The position numbers and the translations under genes are program-made. 64,000 bases of DNA from Diplolepis rosae (Eukaryota; Arthropoda; Insecta; Hymenoptera; Diplolepididae). The notes beneath the pieces were generated by a model that worked only from the letters and a program-made list of their open reading frames with translations, was not told where the DNA came from and did no database searches. The stretch covers positions 4,203,501-4,267,500 of the forward strand of contig JAPYXD010000755.1 of NCBI GenBank assembly GCA_030998225.1, in the 5' to 3' direction. Below are positions 10,131 through 20,805 of the stretch, piece after piece (positions within the stretch are counted from its first letter, which is position 1; every line of letters begins with the position of its first letter).

Positions 10131-11923
10131 AGAAAAATATACATAATTTTAGTTCAGTAATATACCTGTCGTGATTGTACGATATTGGTATTGTAGCTAA
10201 ACTGAATGCGTGACGCACCGAAATGCGTATTTTGTCATCGTACCATTATAATTTCGTTCGCGCGACGATATAAGTATAGCTGTTTCACCTCTACCGGTAT
10301 ATAGTGTCTCAACCCATGCGGCATACGTGAGACAACTATACCAAATTGCCGCCCGACCTATACACTTAGATTTACTGGACACCAACTTCAAGCTTCTCCC
10401 AATAGGTTGGCATCTAGGTTCTCTGAAATATCCTGTTCGTGAATTTTATATCCTCTTTTGAATCTCAATAAAGTACTTGAGAAATACGTTGAGCTATCGT
10501 CGATATTATTTCTCAATTTAACCAGCCAATTCATCATAATTTTGAAAGGTGTTTGAATCATTCTACACGAATTAAGTGACATTTGAACTGCTTGTGATTC
10601 GTCACCCTGTATATTTTGTCATCGGTTATCCATGACGTTATTTAGATTATTTCTGTAAAAACGAATACAAATATCCTTACGTTAATAAATCGGCGGTTCA
10701 AAATTAAACCACGTAACCCGGTTCACCTCGGTGGGCGTGTACACCCTGAATTCTCGTCCGGGCGTTTCATCAGTCTGCCAATTTCTGATCACCATCTTTA
10801 GAGAGGGGCGCGCTCAGTGATATCTGAGTTGGCGCCCCAACCTCGAAACGTCGGTCATGGCGGTATCCAGGGGGCCCAGGGTACTGGTACTGGTCTGGCG
10901 AGATCCAGAGCGCCTGATGTCACACACTGCCTTCTTCCCCATGGCCAATGGCAATCGCCCTTGGTCAACGGGTAAGCTCGTTCGTCGGTATTTTATCAAT
11001 ACTAATAATATTAGTTTGATAGTATTCAGTTATATTTCGGTAATGTTCTGTAATATTTTGTAGCTTTCTGGTAACGTACGGTAACGTTTCGGCTAAGATT
11101 TAGATACATTCGGTAACATTTGATATAGTTTGTAGGTATTCGGTATTGTTCGTAGGTGTATCACAGGGTCCGTATTTACGCTCAGTGTTGGTGAGCATTT
11201 TGGGAAAGAATGCAATAGACTGCTGTTCATTGTTGACTCGCTGATGAACGGCTGCACCGGTGAACTGAAAGCCATTTCGTCGATGTCTGAAGTCACGGCG
11301 GCGATTCTGGTAGCTACTACTGAAAGTTGCTGGAATTGTTTACCACTTCCTGATGGCTGAGACATTATAGACGGCGTTGTTGTAAGTAGAGAGTCCGTAA
11401 CGCTGATACTCATTTCTTGGCACTGAGCTACTCGAAATCACTGGACTGCACGCACGTCCGGAGAAACAAACTAAAAACAGGTTTGTGAGTCACGGCACAA
11501 TGAGAGGAAGAACTGATATTGACATGAGTACGAGGCGTTGACGTTTCTCTTGCACTCACTCTTTTCCAAAGTTCACAATCACAAGAGAAAACAGAAAATA
11601 TACCACGTCTCATCACGTATCACGTCGACGTCACCACTGAAGTGTATAGGGATTGGATATATTTGAATGAACGACTCCAAGCGTTTCATACAAAAACGAT
11701 TAGAATTTATTTTAATCAAGAAGTGCACAGCGAAACAGGGGAGGGGGGGCGTATGTAACGGATAACTGACCAGCGAGTACTAGCTTTTCCGGGCAAGCCA
11801 TCGCAGGGGAAAATCCGTCCTGTGATAGAAGAACCCAAGTAACACAAGATCATCTATTAGACGTCTAAAACAGCTTTTTGATGAAAACGGGAGAGCTCTA
11901 GAAGACGTTCCGATTTTCCGCTG
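10131..11923. other. No gene recognised
   Basis: A GC-richer patch at 10690-10980 includes GTTGGCGCCCCAACC, a small palindrome. AT-rich flanks surround it. The short frames I read show no family. From about 11845 the words AGACGTCTA and AGAGCTCT foreshadow the foldback that follows. Confidence 0.5.
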
Positions 11924-12675
11924 AAAGTGCTATTAGACGTCTAGTAGAGCTCAAATTGGCCGCTAATTCAACTATTTTTGGCGTCTAGAAGACGATCGAA
12001 AAAAAGCATCTACAAGATGTCCTTATGTCGTCTTTTAGAGGGGTATCATTCGATGAGTTTTAGATTGTTTGAAGAGCTCTGTTAGAGCTCGCGATAATCT
12101 ATTCTACAAGACGTTACGAAAATCGTCTTTTAGACAAAAATTAAAAACTCTGCTAGAACAGGTAAGTAAATATTTCCTAGAGCTCTAGGTTGAGTGCTTC
12201 TTGAAGAGATATGAAAAATTGTATTTTAAATATTAAAAATGTGAAATAAAAGTGATACTTTTACTGTTATTTTAGATATCGGTCTTAAGAGAAATATTTG
12301 TACTACATTTTTCGGTTTTTATTTGTAAAAAATCTCATGTAAAAATATCATTTTAGCCCATTTTTAATATCTCAAATACAATTTTTCATACCTCTTCTAG
12401 AGCTCTTAACCTAGAGCTCTAGGAAATATTTACTCATCTGTTCTAGCAGAGTTTTTAATTGTTGTCTGAAAGACGATTTTCGTAATGTCTTGTAGAATAG
12501 ATTATCGCAAGCTCTGATAGAGCTCTTTAAAAAATCTAGAACTCATCGAATGACACTCCTCTAAAAGACGACATAAGGACGTCTTGTAGATGCTTCTTTT
12601 CGATCGCCTTCTAGACGCCAAAAATAGTTGAATTAGCGGCCAATTTGGGCTCTACTAGACGTCTAATAGCACTTT
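11924..12675. mobile_element. Foldback element 1, ~320-bp inverted arms
   Basis: Bases 11924-12245 and 12352-12675 are reverse complements with few mismatches, separated by a ~106-base AT-rich loop. The arms are studded with palindromic words (TAGACGTCTA, CTAGAGCTCTAG, TCTAGAAGACG). There is no transposase frame. The size and structure fit a foldback or non-autonomous MITE. Related unpaired words continue left to about 11845, so the true left end may lie there. No target duplication was found. Confidence 0.85.
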
Positions 12676-12859
12676 TTGGTGAAGACTAAAATAGCACAGT
12701 ATGAAGTAAATCTGACATGGTCCAAAAACGCCAAAATTGACACCTTTCCTTTAAATCAAAATTTGGATTTCACCAGAAACTTGAATTGGAATTTTAATTT
12801 TTAAAAAACAATTTAATCATAATTCAAATTGTGTATAAAATGTAGGCAACAATAAAAAT

Positions 12860-13346
12860 TGAAATTGAAATCCAAATTTGAATCATTACCTTAATCCAGG
12901 TCGAAATTTCGAGGTTATTTGCTATTTTTGTAATACACCAGGACATACATTTAGGAATGCTAACAAACAAATAAAAATTAATCAAGAATTACCAGAACAA
13001 AAAGAATTTAATCAATTGGAAAATTCAAGTGCCCTTCCCGAAACGGGTACACAAAGAAGGACTTAAATGTAAAATTGAATGCACCTAATTCAATCAAAAA
13101 GAAAATTGAAAAAGTTAATTTAAGCACAAGCAATACAATTTCTCATATGATTTTATTAGCAGAAGGATTAAAAAATCTTATACACTTGATGAAAGACACA
13201 GGTTTCGGGTCAAATTTAATTGAACAAGCAGTTAAAACAAATGTAAAAATAAATAAATCTGAATGCCTAAAACTATCAGGTATAAATAAACACCCTGTAT
13301 TTATACTTGGCCAGATAAGGAACAATATTTTTATAAAACACGAAAT
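12860..13346 (+). pseudogene. Ty3/gypsy gag zinc knuckle and protease fragment
   Basis: A plus-strand frame at 12878 contains CYFCNTPGHTFRN, a CCHC knuckle whose last ligand is Asn instead of Cys. After a stop, the frame at 13075 carries a protease-like active site (LIHLMKDTGFGSNLIEQAV) and SECLKLSGINKHPVFILGQI. The order knuckle-protease matches gag-pol of the AT-rich Ty3 family seen at 19528. Both flanks are cut: foldback 1 lies left and repeat R starts at 13347. Confidence 0.7.
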
Positions 13347-14589
13347 TGTCAGGGGAAGTCTGAGAGCTGCTTGAAAAATTGTTAGTTTTTTTTCTGGCCG
13401 TTTTTCCTTTTTTTGTTTCATTACTACATCATCTCGAAAGATACCGCCAAGAAGATCGCTGTGTTACCATCGCACGTCAGAAGGGTTCACAGGCAAGCCA
13501 CAGAGGGCATCACCCAGCAGGCATGACATCTGAAACTAACCACGTGCTGCGGCCCATGGATTCCAACACCTTTGCACCAATATTATTATAATTACCGTAG
13601 AAGGCGCATATTGAGTTGGAATAATCATAAATTACATTATATATTGTATAGTAGCACTGTCAGTTTATAACTGCTGTGTTGCGCAGTACAAACTCTTCGT
13701 AGTTCAGACGTACCCATCGACGTTTGAAGCCAATGGTGCAAGCTGACCTATAGACGCTCAAGCTTGTTGGCTGCCTGGCGCCGTCGTCCTCACAAGACGA
13801 GTCGCCCGCGCAAACCTCAGCTTCATGCGCGTGCGCCAGCCTTTCCAGCTGATGTAATAAAACTGCGCGACACCTGTGGCGCGCAGTTTTATTCTGTCGT
13901 TATCCAAGTGTCAAGTAGCCAAAAAATTGTTAATATATTTTCTTTCATGGACACCACCAATTTAAATTTATAGGAAGTAAGGCGCTAGATTGCGGCCAGA
14001 TGTCCGGTAAGTCTTTAAGACTATATAGCGGACCATTATAAATCGATTTGAGGTTATTTTTTGTTGTCTTTTTCTTTAAATTTTGTCTCGCTTGACATCA
14101 GTGGCTCTCAGGCTCTCCAAGAGCCTATTTATTATGGTTTAAGTGCTGTACGCCATTTTGGCCACGATTTCCTTTTATTGAATTTATATCGATCTTAGGG
14201 CTTTGCGCATGACAATGAAATTAATTGTAGCTTTATTTTGTTTCAATGTCGCTTAGTTTATTTATTCATTTTTTCATGCGAGAGCTTTTATATTTTAGGT
14301 TAAGCTTCCTTCCTGACCTAAAATACTACCACCTGATCCGAATTCACGTACCCATCCGGCCCTAGCCGAAACCCTTGCTAAGCTTTGCTTTTTTTTGCAC
14401 GCAAAGTTTTATATTTTCAGGGTAAACGAACTTATAAATATGGCATCGGGAGACGCCAGGCGCCCATTTTGAAAGCTGCTCAGGTAACGCCGGTGACGCC
14501 GAGGGTAATCTCGAATCCTCGGGCCCGCCTTGATAAAATTCTTATTTTATTTTCATTCGTTTCAGCGGGAGTCACCCGTTATAAAGTAT
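13347..14589 (+). mobile_element. Repeat R, copy 1 (LTR-like, 1.24 kb)
   Basis: Begins TGTCAGGGGAAGTCTGAGAG and ends near CACCCGTTATA. The whole length recurs in reverse orientation at 33848-34553 plus 43949-44466, where a provirus splits it. The TG start and ~1.2-kb non-coding body suggest a solo LTR, but I find no CA end, primer site or target duplication. A strong hairpin, CTGCGCG...CGCGCAG, lies at 13863-13885 and is preserved in copy 2. Two TTTCAG tracts near the 3' end look like splice acceptors. Class undecided. Confidence 0.7.
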
Positions 14590-15169
14590 TCAAAGAAAAT
14601 ACACAGCGTCAAAAGTTAACTATACCAGCGGTTGAATTACTAGATTTGGAAGAACTATCAATACATGAACATATTTTCTTGAGTCCAATAAAGAGAAATT
14701 TTTTGTCTCATTTTTGACTGTAGAAGAACTTTTTCAATTTGGTGTAAAAATGGATCAATATTTCTGGTTGCAAAATGTCAAAATACGAGATAAAATTAAA
14801 ATGTTCGGAAAATAGACGTATTTTTCAAATTGGTTCAAAATAAATACCAAATGAGTGATAAAATTGTGAATTGATATACAAATTTTTTTCTTCAGAAGTA
14901 AAAAACAGAATTAACATCACATATACGCCAGAAGGTAGTTGGTATAGAAATTTCATTATACTTCTTGAATGGCTGAAAAAGAAAAAAGCATTAGTATTGG
15001 ATAAAATTGCATGTTTACAGATGGTTGGGTATAGGTCTAGAAGTTTTTTGGAAAAAGGGGAAAATAGACTATTAAATGTTGAGGAGTTTCGAGACGGAAG
15101 TGGAGGGGGAAATTGTGTTGATTGATCAGCTTCAAAAAAAAATTCTGTCTTCAGCACTCTTTTGTAGCA
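14590..15169. other. Unassigned, fragmentary frames
   Basis: Plus-strand stretches read like protein (AVELLDLEELSIHEHIFLS; TYTPEGSWYRNFIILLEWL) but are separated by stops, and I recognise no family. Possibly a decayed element interrupted by repeat R. Confidence 0.35.
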
Positions 15170-15960
15170 TGCATTTGAGTGTTACAATATCTACATGAAT
15201 TTTTACATGATACTAATTTCGGTCTTGGATCAGTTTGAACACTTTGATCCTTTGTTTTTTTGCTTTTTTTTTACAAGTATTATTGTGAAAATCCTCATCG
15301 CAAAGATCATAAGATCTTATTAATAGTTGTAGTAATTTCAAAGCAGCTTTATTTCCGCCTAACTCGCTTGTAGGACACGGTTGTACAACAAAATGATCGT
15401 TTGTGTTAACTTGAGCAAGAAAAAATTATTTGGCTTCTGAATTTGGATCAGGATAAACGATGTATTGTGGTAACGGTAATCCATATTTTATCGTAAAATT
15501 TCTCAAAATTTCCACGTGGTTTAAAGGTCCCATAGAGTCTGTTCTACATATCTTTTTTCTGTAACTTCGCATGTGGGTAGGCTCATAATAGTAATGCTCC
15601 ATTGCAGATGATTTCCTGAATCGGTATGGAATATTTATATTAAAATTTATTGTACTGAGTGGGGGGTCTATATCCGCATTTAAAACATTTCTCAAAGCTT
15701 ATTCCAGAAAAAGGCGATGTAGTAGAAATATTATTTCTTTTTATTTTATAAGGATTTATATTGTTTTTAATGTTGAAAAAATATCCTTTATTGTATCTGG
15801 ATTATTTAGGTTTCTGCTCCATGTGGGAATATTACAGTCATCTTGTTTAAAACTTCCAGTTTGAATTAAGTATGGCCAGAGAGCTGCTATGTGGATAAAA
15901 CAGGGAACTATTCGAATCAGATCATGTATGCGTTTGCGATAAATTTGATCCATTATATCT
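15170..15960 (-). pseudogene. Degenerate coding region with a dsRNA-binding-domain-like C-terminus
   Basis: The minus strand reads as protein with two breaks. From 15695 a frame gives PLSTINFNINIPYRFRKSS, then HVEILRNFTIKYGLPLPQYI, a stop after NSEAK at 15426, and in the same frame FFLAQVNTNDHFVVQPCPT followed by GGNKAALKLLQLLIRSY. The order leading helix, GLPxPxY strand, FxxxV strand, G-N-K-A-A-final helix is that of a double-stranded-RNA-binding domain. It lies downstream of an integrase tail on the same strand, the place for an env, but it does not look like an envelope. It could be a retrocopied host gene piece or a viral relic. Not functional as it stands. Confidence 0.4.
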
Positions 15961-16185
15961 GGAATAATGTGTTATGTCTAAATGTCATGATTTTGTTTGT
16001 TTGTTGTATATACTTTTTACATAAAATATATATTTTTATATATATTTTCATTTTTATTTGTTATTTTTACCATTTATCGACGAAATAAAATGTCTATATC
16101 TTGTTTAAATTGCATATGTATATATATATATTTTTTTATAATGAAAGTAAAGATATTTTATTTTTTATTATTTTTTCCTATTTAA
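15961..16185. other. AT-rich, no gene
   Basis: Very AT-rich; hydrophobic open frames on the plus strand come from TTT/ATA runs. Confidence 0.6.
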
Positions 16186-16560
16186 TTACTTTTGTACTAG
16201 TACATGTGAGCGTTTTAGTCTATTAATGTGAACCACAGTAGGTTTGCCTTTATAGCTTATTTTGACATTTCCTCTTCCTAACACTTCCAATATTCCATAA
16301 GGCCCTGTATAACGGTTGTCTAGTTTTTTAATTTTACCTCCGTTTAATGAAAATACGTTATCTCCAATTTCCACTTCTAAAGGATTTATTTTTTTATCAT
16401 AATATATCTTCGATTTTTCTTTTGCTGAAATAGGATTCTCTCTTGCTTGCGTTCGCATTTCGTGTAGTTGTGTTACGAAATTAATTAAATAATCATCATA
16501 CGTTTGTAATTTTTCTTGTTGTGATATAGGTTCACTGTCTCGAGTCCTGTGACCATTTCT
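16186..16560 (-). pseudogene. Ty3/gypsy integrase C-terminus
   Basis: The minus frame ending at 16186 contains GDNVFSLNGGKIKKLDNRYT, then GPYGILEVLGRGNVKISYKG and HINRLKRSHV. This is the integrase GPY/F module: a basic linker, VxxL strand and YTGPYxIL core that helps bind DNA or chromatin. Upstream in the same frame to about 16560 are QEKLQTYDDYLINFVTQLHE and KSKIYYDKK, the usual connector. The catalytic core is missing to the right. Likely the end of pol of an AT-rich Ty3 element. Confidence 0.8.
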
Positions 16561-17584
16561 ACTACGTTAATAATAATAATACTTTTTATGTCAATGAATG
16601 AAACTATAATTGTAAAATATGCTGAAGCACTAGATGTGTAAACGTAAACAAGTTGTAAAAGGGAAAGAGAGGAGTGAGAAACCATGAATGAACATAGTAA
16701 GGGTATTGATTATTTTCGGAAGAGGAACTCGGTAGAAATGTGTTGTGTCAACAAACCTCCCAGACCTGTAGGCCCAGGTAGAAGATTAAGCGGGGGGTCT
16801 GCTGCTACGCTACACACACAAATTAAAATTAAAATTAAAATGAAAATTTGTTGGCATACTTCTCGTGTTCGCAAGCTCTCCCATCGTCATTAAAATAAAA
16901 CGGTACCCTGAACAAACCTTGCATGCATTCTTTGTATCAAAATTGTGCAAGTAAAGGGTTTAAATAAAAAAAAATTAAATGATGAAAATATATTAATTTT
17001 TTTTTTACTTTTTCTGCAAAATTTTAAATAAAAGTTTTTCGCAAATTTATTTCTTATTTTCGAATTTCTGCAAGTACAAAAGATTATTCAGGGCTTGTGC
17101 TTGAGTCATCCTTGTCTAATCCAGTACTTTAAAAATCTATCACTTGGTAACTAAGATTAAATTAAAGTTTTAAAACAGAAAATGAATTTGGCACACGAAA
17201 GCATAAGTCCTCTTTGGATTCGATGAACGGTCACCATCATTTGGGTGAGGCAAACCTCGAAGTATTTGTATTTTACTGTTTTAACTTTTATTTTTCCTTT
17301 GTTAAGAAACAACTGACACCTTCAATTTCTTGGCGATTATCCGAATTTTGTAAATTACATGAATTAAGAAGGAAGTTGTGCTTGAGTCAGGCCTGATTAA
17401 TTTTGTGTTGCAAAAATTCTGATTTTCGACTGTCGTGATTTCTGTGATTCGTAAAATTACCCAAGATTCTGTGCTTGCATCTAGCTGGGCTAATTTTTTT
17501 TTAGCCACAGGAAGATCAAATAATTGAAACCAAAAAAATAGAATATTAAAATGAAATTTATTTTTATTGATTTCCATTCCTGTG
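16561..17584. other. No gene recognised
   Basis: AT-rich with short unrelated frames. Nothing assignable. Confidence 0.5.
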
Positions 17585-17845
17585 ACTGAAATTTGTTTTG
17601 GGATATGGCTTTTCACTTTTGTGGAAAGTTATGTTAAACAGAGACTAGCGAATTGCGCGCTCAGCTATCCCCAAACTAGAGTTTCAGAAGCAGATTGAGA
17701 ATTAATTTTAAAAATCTTATACCTAAAATTTCGATTACTGTAAGCAAAAATTTGTTTAAGGATATAGCTTTTTACTTTCGTGGAACGTTATATTAAAAAG
17801 CGATCAGCGAATTGCGCGTTCAGCTATCCTTAAATTTTATTGTCA
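17585..17845. repeat. ~85-bp direct repeat, two copies about 160 bp apart
   Basis: AAATTTGTTT..GGATAT.GCTTTT.ACTTT.GTGGAA.GTTAT.TTAAA followed by AGCGAATTGCGCG.TCAGCTATCC occurs at 17590-17680 and again at 17750-17840. It precedes the LTR end and may belong to the LTR. Confidence 0.75.
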
Positions 17846-17976
17846 ATAAATATATTTTATATCATGAACCATTCTCATTCACTGACTATTCCTCATCCCT
17901 TAGAGAGGATCCTTCCGATCCTTACATAAAACGAGGAGATCTTTTAAGAAGAGAAGTGTTACGTTTCTGACGTAAC
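17846..17976 (+). mobile_element. 3' end of the 5' LTR of a plus-strand Ty3 element
   Basis: From CATTCTCATTCACTGACTAT to TTTCTGACGTAAC this is nearly identical to the last ~120 bases of the solo LTR at 18603-19523, including CTCATCCCTTAG.GAGGATCC and AAAACGAGGAG. A pre-gag ATG follows within 20 bases. The left part of the LTR cannot be traced. Confidence 0.7.
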
Positions 17977-17994
17977 GCAATATTGTAGTTTTAT

Positions 17995-18522
17995 ATGTCT
18001 TCACCCCCAGTCAAAAATACCCTTAAACGCTTCCGAGGAGGAAAACATATAGATGAGTTGAAACTACCAACTTTTGAAATAAGAGAAACAAAAAACTACG
18101 TTGAATTTTCCGAGTTATTTGAACAATTGTTAGAGAAAAGAAGCAAATATATAAAAAATAAAATTTCGCGTAATTCAGAAAAGAACCCAGATTCAGGAAT
18201 CAAATCTGTACCAGAAAACTTTGAATCGAAAAATCCTGAGCCTGAATTAATATTAACCGAAAATAAAATTTCTGAATATCTATCCCCAATCATCGAAACT
18301 TTAAATATTTACTCTGATTTGGAACCTGAAAGAAATTCAAATAACTTCGTTTCCAATAAAGATCAATTATCAAATGTCCAAATTATAACCATATCTTCAG
18401 ATTTAGGATCAGAAACAGAGACTGAAGTACCCATTTTTATACCTAATAAAAACTTTTTCCCTAGAATAATAAATAGTGGCAGTTTAGGAAAAAACAAAGT
18501 TAAGTTAATTAAAGATTTATAA
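17995..18522 (+). CDS. Pre-gag ORF of a Ty3 element, 175 aa, intact
   Basis: An uninterrupted 175-codon frame starting ATGTCTTCACC 18 bases after the LTR end. The N-terminus is basic (KNTLKRFRGGKH); residues 21-50 hold PTFEIRETKNYVEFSELFEQ, predicted helical; the C-terminal half is acidic and Ser/Asn-rich, ending with ITISSDLGSETETEVPIF. Related sequence precedes gag at 2599-2949/1376-1789 and at 8330, so it is a conserved accessory or gag-leader protein of this Ty3 lineage. No known domain, no membrane segment. A solo LTR now separates it from its gag. It is the best preserved member in the window. Confidence 0.65.
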   Translation: MSSPPVKNTLKRFRGGKHIDELKLPTFEIRETKNYVEFSELFEQLLEKRSKYIKNKISRNSEKNPDSGIKSVPENFESKNPEPELILTENKISEYLSPIIETLNIYSDLEPERNSNNFVSNKDQLSNVQIITISSDLGSETETEVPIFIPNKNFFPRIINSGSLGKNKVKLIKDL

Positions 18523-18598
18523 AAAAGAAAAATTATTTTTATTCACAAACAAAATTATAATATTGATAACAAATAAAATTAAATAAGTTACTTTTTTA

Positions 18599-19527
18599 TT
18601 ATTGTCACGTCCCGCGACTGTACCACCTAGAGTAACAAACAAATTAAGGAACCAATGAAGGGATCAAGGCAACATTACCGTGTGCGTAATTATATCGACT
18701 CAAGATACAGCAAGATCTAATAAGAAATAGGAAGATCGTTAAAATCGAAAGGCAGATTAAAATGGAATTGATATATTTGGCTGTGACATTAATGCCAGGT
18801 AATAAATTTCATCGGCGGGTGAGTCATCCGAGAAGGAAACTCATCCGATCTTAAACTTCAATACCAAATATGGAAAAGGTAGCACACCTGGTCTTTTACC
18901 CCCACCATGATTGACATACTCTGGGCCTATAAAAGGCGAAGGTTCCAATAGAAGTCAGTTCAGTCAGTTAGTCAACGTCCGATTTCTAAAATGTAACCAA
19001 CGCGAGTCCAGTTCAGTGTCGTCACTTCGTACCGCGAGTTCAGTCCAGTCAGTGCAGTTCAGTCCAGCCTCATCAAATTATTCACCGCTAGTCGGACCAG
19101 TTCTAATTCGACGCCAAGTTCAACGGCTGTAAAAAGTGAAAGGGAATCGCCTTCCAAATTCTCTCTAAAACCTGGGATCAGAGAATCGACTATCTTAACC
19201 GGCTGGACCACAAATTTCGATCTGACTAGAATTATCTCAACATCCACAAGTGAGGACTCAAGTATTCATATCCAATGTACTGGAATCATTTCATCACCGA
19301 CCAAATTCTAACGCAGGGTAATTACTAAGTATTTTAACTTTTATATATTCATGTACATCTTTCCATGGTGCTTAATTTAAATACTTTTGTTAATAAATAT
19401 ATTTATATGATCAACCCTCCTTATTCACTGACTATTCCTCATCCCTTAGCGAGGATCCTTCTGATCCTTACATAAAACGAGGAGATCTTTAAAGAAAAGA
19501 AATGTTACGTTTCTGACGTAACATTAT
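18599..19527 (+). mobile_element. Solo LTR (921 bp) with TTAT target duplication
   Basis: LTR 18603-19523 starts TGTCACGTCCCGCG and ends TGACGTAACA; TTAT flanks it on both sides (18599-18602 and 19524-19527), the 4-bp duplication usual for Ty3 integrases. TATAAAAG at 18928-18935 is followed 27 bases later by TCAGT initiators at 18955, 18960 and 18964, a typical insect core promoter. It belongs to the same family as the host element's own LTR (shared ~120-bp end), so an element inserted into a sibling and collapsed by LTR-LTR recombination. Confidence 0.88.
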
Positions 19528-20805
19528 AATAACAAAATATGCAAAACATCAATGTCGATTCCACACCAAGACACCAGTAAAAGGGGTATATATATAATAT
19601 ATATAACTGGTATCCAACGTTAGCAGAAGAAATTAAAGAAACTTCGCAAGGTCTGCTTAAACCAAAACGAAAAAGCCGACAAGATACAGATAATTTCTCG
19701 CAATATTCAGAAACATCGAGTGCTTTAGATCAAACTGATCTTCTAGACATCAGCGTTGAAACTATTTCTGATCCCGATATCAGTACTCAAAATAAATCAA
19801 TTAATCAAACAAAAAACCCAAAGAGTCCATTCTTTGATAAATTAAGAACTTTCATCAGACCAAATAATAGCATCATTATTGCAGGAGATAAGTAAACGAT
19901 ACACCACAAATTAACCAGTCATTTGACGATACCGCAGGAGATATAGCACTAAGAGAAGAATCAATATTTGAAAGCATCACAGCAAATTCTACTTTTTATG
20001 ATAAAACTCTATGCCCAAATCAATTTGGTGATATTTCAAACGATAAAACTTTCACCCCACCTAAGAAAAAATACGAATCAATAGATCCATTTGGAACAAA
20101 GTCGCAACTAAATAGGACTCTAGAATCCTTGAACCAAACAATATTTAACAACCCAAATTTAGAATTGCAACAAGTCCGAGAAAAATTACCAAAAAAATCA
20201 ATTAAATTACGTTTGACGATTCTGCAAATATCGAACAAGCTCTTAATTCGCTAAAATTTCCACACCCATTATCAACTTCTAATAAATCTGATAAAGAAAT
20301 TTCAGTAAATAATTTACCAAGTAATTTACCAAATAATCTTCTAACACAACCTACTGAAATGAATTTACCAACAAACCAACAAGTATCTCTATGAGATGCT
20401 TTAGAACCGTCATATTTTGACGGATCAAATAAAGTACCATTGACCATTTTTATCGATGCTTGTAAACAAGTCAAAGAAATGGTCCCTAATGCAGAAGCAA
20501 ATTTGGTAAAATTGTTAAGAAGTAAACTTACAGGAAAAGCAATAAGATGTATCATCGGGTATTATTACAATAATTTAGAAGACTTCATTTCAAAATTAAA
20601 AACCATTTTTGCCCTTTCAAAAACTGTATACCAACTACAAGGAGATTTAGGTAGAATATATATGTGGCAAGATGAAAGTGTTTTATCTTATGCAACACGC
20701 ATACGGGAAATTACAGCAGAAATCCTCGAATGTCATAAACAAAATAATAATGGTAAAGGAGCTGCTGCATTTAAAAACAACTTGGAAAGAGACGCGATCG
20801 ATTGT
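19528..20805 (+). pseudogene. Ty3/gypsy gag, decayed and 3' truncated
   Basis: Plus-strand coding sequence in at least two frames with stops at about 19895 and 20394. Early part is polar and repetitive (DTDNFSQYSETSSALDQTDL). The capsid region begins at about 20400: ALEPSYFDGSNKVPLTIFID, then LLRSKLTGKAIRC, EDFISKLKTIFALSKTVYQL, RIYMWQDESVLSYATRIREI and NNLERDAIDCF. These are the ordered motifs of a gypsy capsid, which assembles the particle. At 20806 it switches abruptly to a minus-strand LINE, before any zinc knuckle. Confidence 0.8.

Noticed and set aside
15891..16185. Hydrophobic plus-strand ORFs like membrane proteins
   Set aside because: Produced by T/A runs; no start context or homology.
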